Source of the DNA: Janthinobacterium sp. 344
GTDB lineage: Bacteria > Pseudomonadota > Gammaproteobacteria > Burkholderiales > Burkholderiaceae_D
Assembly: GCF_900112025.1 (NCBI RefSeq)
Contig: NZ_FOKL01000007.1
Coordinates: 354,196 to 418,195, forward strand
Reading direction: 5' to 3'
Length of the DNA: 64,000 bases
In this document: piece after piece, positions 38,496 through 46,709 of the stretch
Numbering within the stretch: the first letter of the stretch is position 1
How the letters are laid out: every line of letters begins with the position of its first letter
The notes under the pieces: model-generated
The model's input: only the letters and a program-made list of their open reading frames with translations
Told to the model about the DNA's origin: nothing
The model's database searches: none
Position numbers and translations under genes: made by a program

Positions 38496-40742
38496 TTAAA
38501 ACGCCGCGCGCACGGCCAGGCTGATGTTGCGCGGTTCGCCCCAGAAGACGCCGTCGAAGAAGCCCACGTTGCGGTAGTACTTCTTGTCCAGCAAGTTGTT
38601 CACGTTCAGTTGCACGCTGGCATGCTTGTTGAGCGCATATACCGCCATGGCGTTGTACAGCGCGTAGCCCGCCTGCGGGATGTCGGTGATCGCGCCCGAT
38701 GGCGGGCGGCCGTACCACGATTCGCTGTAGGTGGCGCTTTGCGCCGTCATGCTGCCGCCCACCTTCAGTCCCGCCAGCTGGCCGTCGAAACGGTAGCTGG
38801 TGGCCAGGCGCAGCAAATGGCGCGGCTGCGTGGTGGCGGCGCGGCGGCCATCGGCCTCGGCCGCATGCAGATAGGTGTAGCCGCCATTCGCTTCCCACGC
38901 TGGCGTGATCTGGCCGGCGACATCGAATTCGATGCCCTTGGCCGTGATGCCGGCGCCGTTGGCCACCATGGCCTGGCCGCCGTCGGGCAGCAGGAAGCCG
39001 GGCGGCACCGTGCGGTCCAGTTCGGCCAGGTTCTTTTTCTTCGTGTGGAACAGGGCCACCGACGCGTTCAGCTTGCCTTCATAGAATTCACCCTTGACGC
39101 CCAGTTCGGCATTGTCGCCTGTTTCCGGCGGCAGGAACTTGTCATTGCGGTCCTTGCTCGTCTGCGGGTTGAACAGCTGCGTGAAACTGGCATACGCGGA
39201 ATATTGTTTGTTGATATCGAAGACGGCGCCCACGTAGGGCGTCACTTCATTGCGCGTCTCGGCAAAGTCGCCGCTGCCCGTGTACACGCCCTGCGTATCG
39301 TAGTTGCGCGTCTCCGTGCGGTAGGTGCTGCTGCGCGCGCCGATGATCAGGTGCAGCGGATCGGCCAGGCTCAGGCGCGTGGCGACATAGCCGCCCGCCA
39401 GGCGCGTGACGGTTTCCGTGTGCGAGCCGTCAGGATGAAAGACGGGGCGGGGAATGCTGCCTGTCCAGCTGCGGTAGTCGGGAACGAAGCTGGGGTAGGC
39501 GATTTCCGCTTCGCCACCGAGCGAACGGGCGCGCTGGTTGCCGCCGTTCCAGCCGACGATGGCCGTGTGCTTGCGACCCAGCAAGGTAAATGGGCCGCTG
39601 GCGTACAGGTCGAAGTTGTCATTCGTGGTCTTGCCCGGGCCATAGGCACCCGTCCACAGCAGCATGCCTTCGCCGGTGGCCGGGTCGGGGTGGCCGCCCC
39701 CCGCATAGGCGACCGTGGTGCGGTTGGTGCTTTCCGTGCGCGCGTAGCCCAGGTGCATATTCCAGTTGCCGGGCAGGCGCTGCTCCAGCGAGGTAAACAC
39801 CGTGTGCTGCTTGTTGGCCCAGGTGCTCCACGGCGTCGTGAGACTGGTGTTGCGCGGCAAGTTCGCCAGGCTGCCATCCGCATTCCAGTAGGGCACGGCG
39901 CCCCAGGTGGCGCCCGTGGGCTGGTTGTCCTGGAAGTCGACGCCGGCCGTCAGCGTGCTGCCTGGGCGCACATCGGCCTCCAGGATGACCATGCCCACCG
40001 TCTTGCGCTCGTGATACATGTCCAGGTAGGAATCGCGTCTTTGCCAGGCCAGGGCGGCGCGGGCGCGCACGCTGCCTTCCGCGTTCAGCGGCGTGGAGAT
40101 ATCCGCTTCCAGGCGCTGGTCATCCCAGCGGCCCATGCTGAGGCCGGCGCTGGCCTGGAATGTCTTCGTCGGACGCTTGCGTATCATGTTGATGGTGGCC
40201 GACGGGTCGCCCTTGCCGCCCATCAGGCCGGTGGCGCCGCGCACGACTTCGATGCGGTCATACAGGATGGTGTCTTGCAGCGGCGCATTGCCGCCCCGCG
40301 CCATGCCATCGATCTGGAGATTGTCGATGCCGAAGCCGCGCGCATAAAAGCGCGTGCGTTCCGTATCGTTCTGGCCGACCTGGATGCCCGTCGCCTGCGC
40401 CAGCGCCTGGTCCAGGCGCACGGCGCCCAGGTCATCGAGCAGCTGGCGCGTGATGATGCTGACCGATTGCGGCGTCTCGCGCAGCGACAGGTCCATGCGC
40501 GTGGCGCTGCGCGCCTCGCCCGCCGTGTAGGAGCCCGTGCCTTGACTGGCCGTGGACTGGCCCAGCACGGTGACGGCGGGCATGGTCACGTCGGCTGCAA
40601 CGGCCTCGGCCGCCTGGGCCGGCAGGGACAGGCAGGCGCCGGCCACGCCAGCGGCAAGGTTCAGCAGGGCAATGTGTAACAAGCGGGGCAGGGGGCGCAA
40701 GGTGGCTTGGCCGGCGAAGAGGCGTTCTGGAGTCGATTGCAT
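38496..40742 (-). CDS. TonB-dependent siderophore receptor
   Basis: A 748-residue outer-membrane receptor for a ferric siderophore. It has a signal peptide (to AQA near residue 44), a TonB box region PAVTVLGQ, a plug domain (about 80-190) with RETPQSVSIITRQLLDD and ARGFGIDNLQIDGMARGG, and a beta-barrel ending in the terminal aromatic residue (VRAAF). There is no N-terminal STN signalling domain. The sequence pattern is of the FhuE/FpvA-like hydroxamate receptor group; the ligand is a guess. A Fur-box-like site lies about 180 bases upstream of the start. The start at 40742 (MQSTPERLFAG) is followed by a plausible leader. Confidence 0.9.
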   Translation of the reverse strand: MQSTPERLFAGQATLRPLPRLLHIALLNLAAGVAGACLSLPAQAAEAVAADVTMPAVTVLGQSTASQGTGSYTAGEARSATRMDLSLRETPQSVSIITRQLLDDLGAVRLDQALAQATGIQVGQNDTERTRFYARGFGIDNLQIDGMARGGNAPLQDTILYDRIEVVRGATGLMGGKGDPSATINMIRKRPTKTFQASAGLSMGRWDDQRLEADISTPLNAEGSVRARAALAWQRRDSYLDMYHERKTVGMVILEADVRPGSTLTAGVDFQDNQPTGATWGAVPYWNADGSLANLPRNTSLTTPWSTWANKQHTVFTSLEQRLPGNWNMHLGYARTESTNRTTVAYAGGGHPDPATGEGMLLWTGAYGPGKTTNDNFDLYASGPFTLLGRKHTAIVGWNGGNQRARSLGGEAEIAYPSFVPDYRSWTGSIPRPVFHPDGSHTETVTRLAGGYVATRLSLADPLHLIIGARSSTYRTETRNYDTQGVYTGSGDFAETRNEVTPYVGAVFDINKQYSAYASFTQLFNPQTSKDRNDKFLPPETGDNAELGVKGEFYEGKLNASVALFHTKKKNLAELDRTVPPGFLLPDGGQAMVANGAGITAKGIEFDVAGQITPAWEANGGYTYLHAAEADGRRAATTQPRHLLRLATSYRFDGQLAGLKVGGSMTAQSATYSESWYGRPPSGAITDIPQAGYALYNAMAVYALNKHASVQLNVNNLLDKKYYRNVGFFDGVFWGEPRNISLAVRAAF

Positions 40743-40917
40743 TATTATCCTGAAATATTTTTAGTCGTGAGTATTCCTATCTCGTCTCGCGGATGGCGCA
40801 GTGGCTGGAGGGATGGCGTGCGGCTGGCCCGTGGTCTGGCTCGGATAGCAGTTCCACCGAGTTGCCAGGATGGAAAAGTGGGGCATGCGATTCCTGTCAC
40901 GTCCTGATGCTGGCATC

Positions 40918-40936
40918 GTGAATAAGAATCATTATC
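40918..40936. promoter_or_regulatory. Fur box between the receptor and a divergent exported-protein gene
   Basis: GTGAATAAGAATCATTATC matches the 19-bp Fur consensus (GATAATGATAATCATTATC) at 15 positions. It lies between the receptor (minus) and the gene at 41077 (plus), so it may control both. Confidence 0.65.
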
Positions 40937-41076
40937 AATATAAGGCGTCTTTGCCAATTTGGCAAGCGTGCGCACCAATTGAGTGCATGGGCCGGGGGCC
41001 AGGCCGGTCGCGGCGTTTTTTGCAGGCTTCTGCGATAATGCAGCTGATAAAATATTTTCCTAATTGAAAGAAATGC

Positions 41077-41970
41077 ATGCGTACATGGATAGCCTGTGCA
41101 GGGTGGTGGTGTGTCGTCTCGCTGGGCCAGGCCCAGGAGCACGCGCCGCCGCCGGCTGTTCCCGCGCCGCAGCACAGCGCCAGCGCACCGGCGGCGGCCA
41201 CCGCCGCCCCGTCTGCCGTGGCAGCGTCCCCACAGGTTGCCGCGACCGATGCCACGCCGCCGCCCGCCGCCGCCACCTCCGTTCCTGCGCCAGCCCCGGC
41301 AGCGGAGCCGTTGCCGCCGCAAACGGTGACGATCACGGCGAATGCCGATGCCAAGCCGCCCCGCGTGCGCTTTACGGCCTATCGTGAAAGCTATCTGACG
41401 GCCAAGAAAGTCTGGCAAGTGTCGAGTGGCAGCGTGGTCATGGCCTTGCGCCTGATCCCTGCCAAGCTCAGCGCCACCATCGACGATGTGCGCGTGGCGC
41501 TGCAGGGCAATGGCGCGCCGATCCCCATCAAGGTATCGGAAGGGGGCGTCTTTGTCGTGCCGCTCAATGACGATATCGCCGCGCAGGATGGCACGTTTCT
41601 GGTGAACAAGGGCAAGGGCGAACTGACGGCGAATATCGTCATCCAGCCCGCCGTGGCGCGCGATGCGTGGAATGTCACGCGCGTGGGCCAGGTCTTGCGC
41701 GATGCGCGGCGCGCCGTGCGGGCCATCACGCCATGGTACAAGCGGCCTTTCGCCAACGAAGTGCAGTCGTTGGCTTTTTGCGCTGCGGAAACGGGGAGCG
41801 CGCTGCGCTTGATGGATGGCGAGCAATTGATCGCCACCCTGCCCATGAGCGAGCCGGCCGTCAATGATATCAACCAGCCCGTGTTTTGCAAGATCTTCGA
41901 TGGCGAAGACAAATACCCGGGCCACTACCGCGTGGTGCTGCCCGAACAGGCCACCGTGCTGCTGCTGTAG
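41077..41970 (+). CDS. Exported Pro/Ala-rich protein, unknown
   Basis: A 297-residue protein with a signal peptide (to GQAQ near residue 20), then a long Pro/Ala-rich, likely disordered stretch (about 21-85), and then a compact domain (about 95-297) with cysteines in LAFCAAE and VFCKIFDGEDKYPGHYRVVLPE. It probably lies in the periplasm or spans to the outer membrane. The Pro/Ala linker recalls TonB-like proteins, but there is no TonB C-terminal motif. It is divergent from a siderophore receptor and shares a Fur box, so an iron-related function is possible. No family is recognised. Confidence 0.65.
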   Translation: MRTWIACAGWWCVVSLGQAQEHAPPPAVPAPQHSASAPAAATAAPSAVAASPQVAATDATPPPAAATSVPAPAPAAEPLPPQTVTITANADAKPPRVRFTAYRESYLTAKKVWQVSSGSVVMALRLIPAKLSATIDDVRVALQGNGAPIPIKVSEGGVFVVPLNDDIAAQDGTFLVNKGKGELTANIVIQPAVARDAWNVTRVGQVLRDARRAVRAITPWYKRPFANEVQSLAFCAAETGSALRLMDGEQLIATLPMSEPAVNDINQPVFCKIFDGEDKYPGHYRVVLPEQATVLLL

Positions 41971-41985
41971 TTGCGTTAGCTGCGC

Positions 41986-42384
41986 TTAGTTGGGCTGGCG
42001 CTGCAGCATCTCCAGTGCCGCCGCCAGGGCCAGGTCCATGGTGGCCTGGTGGAACACCAGCCATTGCGGCAATAGCGACAGCGCGTGGCGTCCCTGCTCC
42101 AGGTCGCCTTCATCGACGGCGGCCCAGGCGTGGTGCAAACCGCTGAGCACGCGCGCATGCTGTTCGCGGTGGTTGGCCAAGGAGGGAAAGCCGATTTCCT
42201 CCATCAACTCTTCCTCCTCGCGGAAATCGCGCTCGACGGCCGCGATCAGGTCGCGGAAGCCCACGCTGAAATGCTGGTCGCTCAATTGCGACAGCCGCGC
42301 CAGTTCCAGAAACAGCGCCTCATGCGCCTCGTCGATGGCGGGCACCCCCAGCGCCATCTCCTCTTTCCAATATGAGTCATGCAT
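41986..42384 (-). CDS. Bacteriohemerythrin-like protein
   Basis: A 132-residue four-helix protein of the hemerythrin family, which binds oxygen or iron at a di-iron centre. Candidate ligands are His21 (DEAH), Glu57 or Glu58 in DFREEEELM, His72 and His76 in HREQH, His112 and Asp117 (FHQATMD). In most bacteriohemerythrins the segment before the glutamate reads HF..EE; here the His is Asp53 (RDFREEE), so one iron ligand is changed. It ends 16 bases from the exported protein gene, tail-to-tail. Confidence 0.85.
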   Translation of the reverse strand: MHDSYWKEEMALGVPAIDEAHEALFLELARLSQLSDQHFSVGFRDLIAAVERDFREEEELMEEIGFPSLANHREQHARVLSGLHHAWAAVDEGDLEQGRHALSLLPQWLVFHQATMDLALAAALEMLQRQPN

Positions 42385-42705
42385 ACCGAACTCCCCGTTA
42401 AGCCCGCCCCGATGCGAAGCAGGCTGTTCCAGTGTGGGCGCAGCGAAGCGGTAAATCCATGATCTGGATCAAGAGTGTGGTGAAGAGGGGGAACGCTGCT
42501 TGGCTAATGTTGGCGGGGAAGTGATAAATAAGGGAACGGTTTCCCTCCCGTCAAAAAACGGTTGTTACACGATGCGGGCAGTTACCGGGCGCCGCTGACA
42601 AACGCCGCTGGCGAGGCGTCGTTGACGCTGACCGTATTCTGGTGCGGCAAGTCACTGCAAGGCCGCCCAGCGCTGCGCTTGTTCAACTGCCCTCAGCCGC
42701 GCGTA
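42385..42705. other. Intergenic region, no supported gene
   Basis: This 321-base gap lies between the hemerythrin start and a small membrane-protein gene. There is a short palindrome GGGAACGGTTTCCC at about 42533-42546 and an AT-rich piece that may hold the hemerythrin promoter. An open plus-strand frame from 42562 is not protein-like. Confidence 0.45.
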
Positions 42706-42861
42706 TCAGTGCTTGGGCCAATGGGCCCACAGCGCCTGGCCGTCCACATTCGGCACTTGCAGCGTTTGTCCGGCCGACGTCTGCATCGCGTCGCGCAGGA
42801 TCAGCGGGACGAGCAGCAGGGCCGAGAGGGCAAGGCAGGTCAGCACTTTGAGCGTCAACAT
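42706..42861 (-). CDS. Small membrane protein (51 residues), unknown
   Basis: The ATG at 42861 has AGGAG seven bases upstream. The product starts MLTLKVLTCLALSALLLVPL, one membrane helix or an uncleaved signal, followed by a polar tail to WAHWPKH. No family is recognised. Confidence 0.55.
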   Translation of the reverse strand: MLTLKVLTCLALSALLLVPLILRDAMQTSAGQTLQVPNVDGQALWAHWPKH

Positions 42862-43024
42862 GGTCGTCTCCTGATGAGCCGGTGGCGGCGCGGGGATGCG
42901 GCGCCTGCCGGTCACTCAATCACGTACACATATCTTTATTACCATGCTTGCAGTTTAGCCCACTTGTTTGAAATTTCAACTAGTTGCTGTGGTGCACTGC
43001 ACCAGCACGCCTTGCGGCATGGCC

Positions 43025-43210
43025 TTATTTGGCCTTCCTGCGCTTGCGCGGCTGGCCCGCCGCAGGCAGAAAGGAGTCGAACCAGACTTGCGTCAACTGC
43101 CGCGTATTTTTCGCCGCTTCGCGCTTGACGGCGGCTGTGGCGTGGCCGCGCGCCGTGTTGGCGATGCGGTTGGCGGCGCTCAGGTACATGCTCATCCAGG
43201 GGTTTTTCAT
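43025..43210 (-). CDS. Small basic protein (61 residues), unknown
   Basis: The start (ATG at 43210) is preceded by GAGG. The product, MKNPWMSMYLSAANRIANTA, continues with helix-prone, Lys/Arg-rich residues to RKRRKAK. The amphipathic N-terminus and the W-M-x-M-Y-L-S-A-A-N pattern vaguely recall phasin-like proteins, but it is too short to assign. It lies downstream of the PepSY fusion on the same strand. Confidence 0.55.
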   Translation of the reverse strand: MKNPWMSMYLSAANRIANTARGHATAAVKREAAKNTRQLTQVWFDSFLPAAGQPRKRRKAK

Positions 43211-43337
43211 GGGAAGCCTCGCAGTGTGTGAGTGGGATGGCGCGTTTGCCGCCATGTCCCCACTGTAAGCGCTTGGCTGTTGCTGACCGTTCGCCGCCGC
43301 ACACAGGGCGGCGGTATGCAAGACACTTTGATGCGTA

Positions 43338-45881
43338 TCAATACACGTCGCGGCGATAGCGTCCCGCTGCCAGCAAGGCGTCGACGCCATCCTGGCCCAG
43401 CAATTCTTGCAGCACAGCATCGACGCCGGCCGCCATGCCGTGCAGGCTGCCGCACACATAGACGATGGCGCCCAGTTCCAGCCAGGCGCGCAGCTCGCCG
43501 GCACTGGCGCGCAGGCGATCCTGCACGTATTCGCGCTGGCCAGGTTCGCCATCGCGCGAAAAGACGCGGTCCAGGCGCGCCAGGTGGCCGGCGTCGAGCC
43601 AGCCTTGCAACTCCGCGTCGCAGACGCTGTCAAACGCTTGCTGGCGCTCGCCGAACAGCAGCCAGTTGCGGGCCAGCCCCGCCCGCTGGCGCGCGCGCAA
43701 GTGCGAACGCAGGCCGGCCAGGCCGGAACCGTTGCCGATATAAATGCAGGGCACGTCCCGCAGGGCGGGCGCGAAGGCGGGATTGGCTTGCAGGCGCAAA
43801 CGGATGCTGTCGCCCAGCGGGGCGAAGCGCGTGAGCCAGCCGGAGCCGAGGCCATGGCCCTGATTCTCCACGCCCGCATGGCGCTCCTGGCGCACCAGCA
43901 ATTGCAGCTCGCCATCGGACGGCAGCGAGGCGATCGAATAGCTGCGCGGCGCATGCTGGGCGCTGCCTGGGCTGCCACCCTCGCCATCGCTGCCATCGGC
44001 ATTGCAGGGAATGATCTCGGCCAGCGCGCCCGCTTCCCACGTTGCGCCGGCGGGGCCGGCCAGGGTGATTTCATGCAGTTCGCCGCCCAGGCTGCCCGGA
44101 TTGAGCAGCACGCGGCGCGTCAGGCGCCAGCTCTCATACGACGCGACTTCCTGCACGCCGATGGCGTCGATGGCGCTGCCGCTGCAGCGCGCCAGCGCCT
44201 GCGACCAGGCGGCCAGGGCGGCGGGATCGTGCTTGTCGACCTCGATCAGCGGGAACAGCGGCGTGGCGCCCAGCGCGCGCAGCTGGCGCTCCAGCGCATG
44301 GCCAAAGCCGCAAAACGCGCTGTATTGGCGGTCGCCCAGGGCCAGCATGCCGACTTCCACGCCGGCCAGCGGCGTGCCCGGCGTGGCTTGCAGCAGGCGC
44401 GCGAAGCGGCGCGTGCCGTCCGGCGCCTCGCCTTCGCCAAAGGTGCTGGCGACGATCAGGGCCCGTTCATACTGGCGCAATTGCGCGGGGTCGAACTGGT
44501 CCAGCGACTGCACGTCGACGGCCACGCCCGCCTGCTGCAGGGCCCGCGCGCTTTCCAGCGCCAGGCGCTCGGCCTGGCCCGACTGGCTGGCGTAGGCCAC
44601 CAGCGTCGGCAAGCCTGCATCCGCCGTGCCCGGCGCGCCGGCGCCCAGCATGGCCCGCTGCGCCATTACAGCGCGTTTCGCCTTGCGGCGGCCCAGGTAC
44701 AGCATCCAGCCCGTGATGGCGAACAGGGGCAGGCCCAGGCTGGCAAGGGTGACGATGATGCGGCCTGGCAAGCCGAAATACGTGCCCATGTGCAGCGGAT
44801 AAATGATGTTGACGAGGCGCGCACCGAGGCCCTGCTGGCTGTACGGGGCGTTTTCCGTGATGCTGCCGTCGGCCGGTGCGATCGACAGGCGGCTGCGCGC
44901 CCGTTCATGCGGCGCGTCGCTGGCCAGCCACGTGAATTGCACGGCTTCGCCGGGGCGCGTGGGCAGGCGCACGCTGGCCAGGGTCCAGCCGGGGGCGTGC
45001 TGCTGGAAGCTGCTCCAGGCCAGGCTGATGTCGACGGCCGGTGTGGCCTGTTTCTCCCTCGATGGGCCTTTCTTGCCTGGCGCCTGCGCCGTGCGCGGCG
45101 GCTTGCCGGCCCACGCGTCGATGTGGTCGCGCACCACGTCATAGCTCCAGTAAATCCCCGTCAGGGTCAGCGCCACGTACACCACCAGGCACCAGGTCCC
45201 GGCCACGGCGTGCAGGTTCCACAGGAAGGAGCGGCCTTTCAAGACAGGATCAAAGGTCAGCCAGGTGCGCCAGTCCAGCGGGCGGCGCGGCCAGCGCAGG
45301 TACAGGCCGGACAATGCCAGGCCCAGCAGGCACAGGGCCAGCGCGCCCGCCACTTGCCGGCCCGGATCGCGGGGCAGCAGCAGCCAGCGGTGCAGCGACT
45401 CCGTCCACTCGAAAAATGCCGCGCCCACCAATGCGGGCTGGGTGGCGCCCGTGTACGGGTGCATATAAATGGATACGCCGCGCCGCTCGCCTGCAGTTGG
45501 CGCGAAGAATAAACGGGGCGCCGCGCCCGCCTCGGCGTACACGGTGATGGAGGCGACGCGCTGGCCGTGCTCGGCCGCCGCGATGCCAGCCAGCTGCCCA
45601 GGCGTCAGCGGCGCGCGCGTTTCCACGGGCACATGGCGCACGCCGGGGTTCATGACGTCCAGCAATTCATCCTTGAAGGCCAGCGTGGCGCCGCTCAAGC
45701 CAATGATCACCAGCACCGTTCCGGCCGTGATGCCGATGAACCAGTGCAGCTGGAACCAGACTTGCTTCCAGCACCAGTGCCAGCGCCGTGGCGTGGCGGC
45801 GCGCTGGCGTTGCTGATGGGGTGCCGATGCCTCGTCGGCGCTGGCGCGCAGGTGGGCTTGTGGAAGAGAGGAGATCGTCAT
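43338..45881 (-). CDS. PepSY-flavodoxin-ferredoxin reductase fusion (membrane flavoreductase)
   Basis: An 847-residue fusion. Residues about 40-410 form a PepSY-TM membrane domain with at least four helices (LHWFIGITAGTVLVIIGLSGATLAF, LHRWLLL, HAVAGTWCLVVYVALTLTGIYW, PLHMGTYFGLPGRIIVTLASLGLPLFAITGWMLYLGRRKAK). Residues about 430-570 are a flavodoxin-like FMN domain (LVAYASQSGQAERLA, ASTFGEGEAPDG). Residues about 600-847 are a CysJ-type FAD/NADPH reductase (RSYSIAS, GNGSGLAGLRSH, YVCGSLHGM). It probably passes electrons from NADPH across the membrane, for example to reduce ferric siderophores. A Fur-like box lies upstream. The start at 45881 is preferred over 45959. Confidence 0.85.
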   Translation of the reverse strand: MTISSLPQAHLRASADEASAPHQQRQRAATPRRWHWCWKQVWFQLHWFIGITAGTVLVIIGLSGATLAFKDELLDVMNPGVRHVPVETRAPLTPGQLAGIAAAEHGQRVASITVYAEAGAAPRLFFAPTAGERRGVSIYMHPYTGATQPALVGAAFFEWTESLHRWLLLPRDPGRQVAGALALCLLGLALSGLYLRWPRRPLDWRTWLTFDPVLKGRSFLWNLHAVAGTWCLVVYVALTLTGIYWSYDVVRDHIDAWAGKPPRTAQAPGKKGPSREKQATPAVDISLAWSSFQQHAPGWTLASVRLPTRPGEAVQFTWLASDAPHERARSRLSIAPADGSITENAPYSQQGLGARLVNIIYPLHMGTYFGLPGRIIVTLASLGLPLFAITGWMLYLGRRKAKRAVMAQRAMLGAGAPGTADAGLPTLVAYASQSGQAERLALESARALQQAGVAVDVQSLDQFDPAQLRQYERALIVASTFGEGEAPDGTRRFARLLQATPGTPLAGVEVGMLALGDRQYSAFCGFGHALERQLRALGATPLFPLIEVDKHDPAALAAWSQALARCSGSAIDAIGVQEVASYESWRLTRRVLLNPGSLGGELHEITLAGPAGATWEAGALAEIIPCNADGSDGEGGSPGSAQHAPRSYSIASLPSDGELQLLVRQERHAGVENQGHGLGSGWLTRFAPLGDSIRLRLQANPAFAPALRDVPCIYIGNGSGLAGLRSHLRARQRAGLARNWLLFGERQQAFDSVCDAELQGWLDAGHLARLDRVFSRDGEPGQREYVQDRLRASAGELRAWLELGAIVYVCGSLHGMAAGVDAVLQELLGQDGVDALLAAGRYRRDVY

Positions 45882-45955
45882 GAATCGGCTTTCGAGTGCG
45901 CCGCCATGCAGGCGTGTCAGGCATGGCGGGGAAGAGGGAAGGCTGACATAGTATC

Positions 45956-45974
45956 GCAAACGAGAATCATTCGC
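45956..45974. promoter_or_regulatory. Fur-box-like site upstream of the PepSY flavoreductase
   Basis: GCAAACGAGAATCATTCGC matches the Fur consensus at 13 of 19 positions with a perfect AATCATT core. It lies 75 bases before the start of the flavoreductase gene. Confidence 0.5.
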
Positions 45975-45997
45975 AAATGATGGTCGGCCATCATTTG
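45974..45997. promoter_or_regulatory. Inverted repeat in the divergent iron-gene region
   Basis: CAAATGATGG and CCATCATTTG with a 4-base spacer form a perfect 10-bp inverted repeat next to the Fur-like box. It is a candidate site for another regulator or an overlapping Fur dimer site. Confidence 0.4.
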
Positions 45998-46064
45998 TTG
46001 CGCAAAATGACCACGGAATTCAAAAATGATGCGCTTGATAATTTACATCGCAGTAAAATTGTGT

Positions 46065-46083
46065 GAAAATGAAAATCATTCTC
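46065..46083. promoter_or_regulatory. Fur box upstream of the ECF sigma factor gene
   Basis: GAAAATGAAAATCATTCTC matches the 19-bp Fur consensus at 16 positions. It is the best Fur box I see in the window. It is placed to repress the sigma factor-FecR-receptor genes when iron is plentiful. Confidence 0.75.
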
Positions 46084-46196
46084 ATTCGTGATCCTGCGGT
46101 TTGATCATGCATGCTGGAACAAGAATCCTTGATCTATCCTGATACAGGCTGACCCACTTGGCAGGCAAGTTTGGCAGCCACTTTGCTCGTGCGCCC

Positions 46197-46709
46197 GTGT
46201 CCACCATTTCTCCCTCCCTCGACGTTTTCAGTGATCTATATAGCAGCCACCATGGCTGGCTATACCACTGGCTGTGGCGCAAGCTGGGCTGCCGCGACGG
46301 CGCGGCGGACCTGGCGCAGGACACCTTCGTGCGCATGTTGGCCACGCAGTCGGCGGACAGCCTGCGCGAGCCGCGCGCCTACCTGAGCACGGTCGCCAAT
46401 GGCTTGCTGGTCAATCACTGGCGCCGTCTGACGCTGGAGCGCACCTTTCTTGCCGCCCTGGCCAGCCGGCCCGAACTGACGGCGCCATCGCCGGAAGAGC
46501 GGGCGCTGGTGGTCGAAGCGCTGTGCCGCATCGACGCCATGCTCGATACCCTGTCGCCGCGCGCGCGCCAGGCCTTCCTGCTGGCGCAGATCGACGGCCT
46601 GACGTATGCGCAGATCGCCGGCCAGCTGGAGGTGTCCGAACGCATGGTGAAGAAATACATGGCGCAAGCGATGTTGCAATGCATGCTGTGCATGGATGAT
46701 GCGGGCTGA
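46197..46709 (+). CDS. ECF sigma factor, FecI-like
   Basis: A 170-residue RNA polymerase sigma factor of the iron-uptake (FecI) group. Region 2 is LYSSHHGWLYHWLWRKLGCRDGAADLAQDTFVRML (with the DLAQDTF core), and region 4 is LDTLSPRARQAFLLAQIDGLTYAQIAGQLEVSERMVKKYMAQAM. A GTG at 46197 (MSTISPSLDVF) gives a typical start. A TTG at 46158 would add 13 residues; neither has a strong ribosome site, so the start is uncertain. It overlaps the FecR gene by 14 bases and is preceded by a Fur box. Confidence 0.88.
   Translation: MSTISPSLDVFSDLYSSHHGWLYHWLWRKLGCRDGAADLAQDTFVRMLATQSADSLREPRAYLSTVANGLLVNHWRRLTLERTFLAALASRPELTAPSPEERALVVEALCRIDAMLDTLSPRARQAFLLAQIDGLTYAQIAGQLEVSERMVKKYMAQAMLQCMLCMDDAG

Noticed and set aside
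38610..40679. A 689-codon open frame antisense to the siderophore receptor
   Set aside because: It is a mirror of the receptor's codon pattern, with no family features.
42562..43128. A plus-strand 188-codon gene
   Set aside because: It has mixed composition, no ribosome site and overlaps two better-supported minus-strand small genes.
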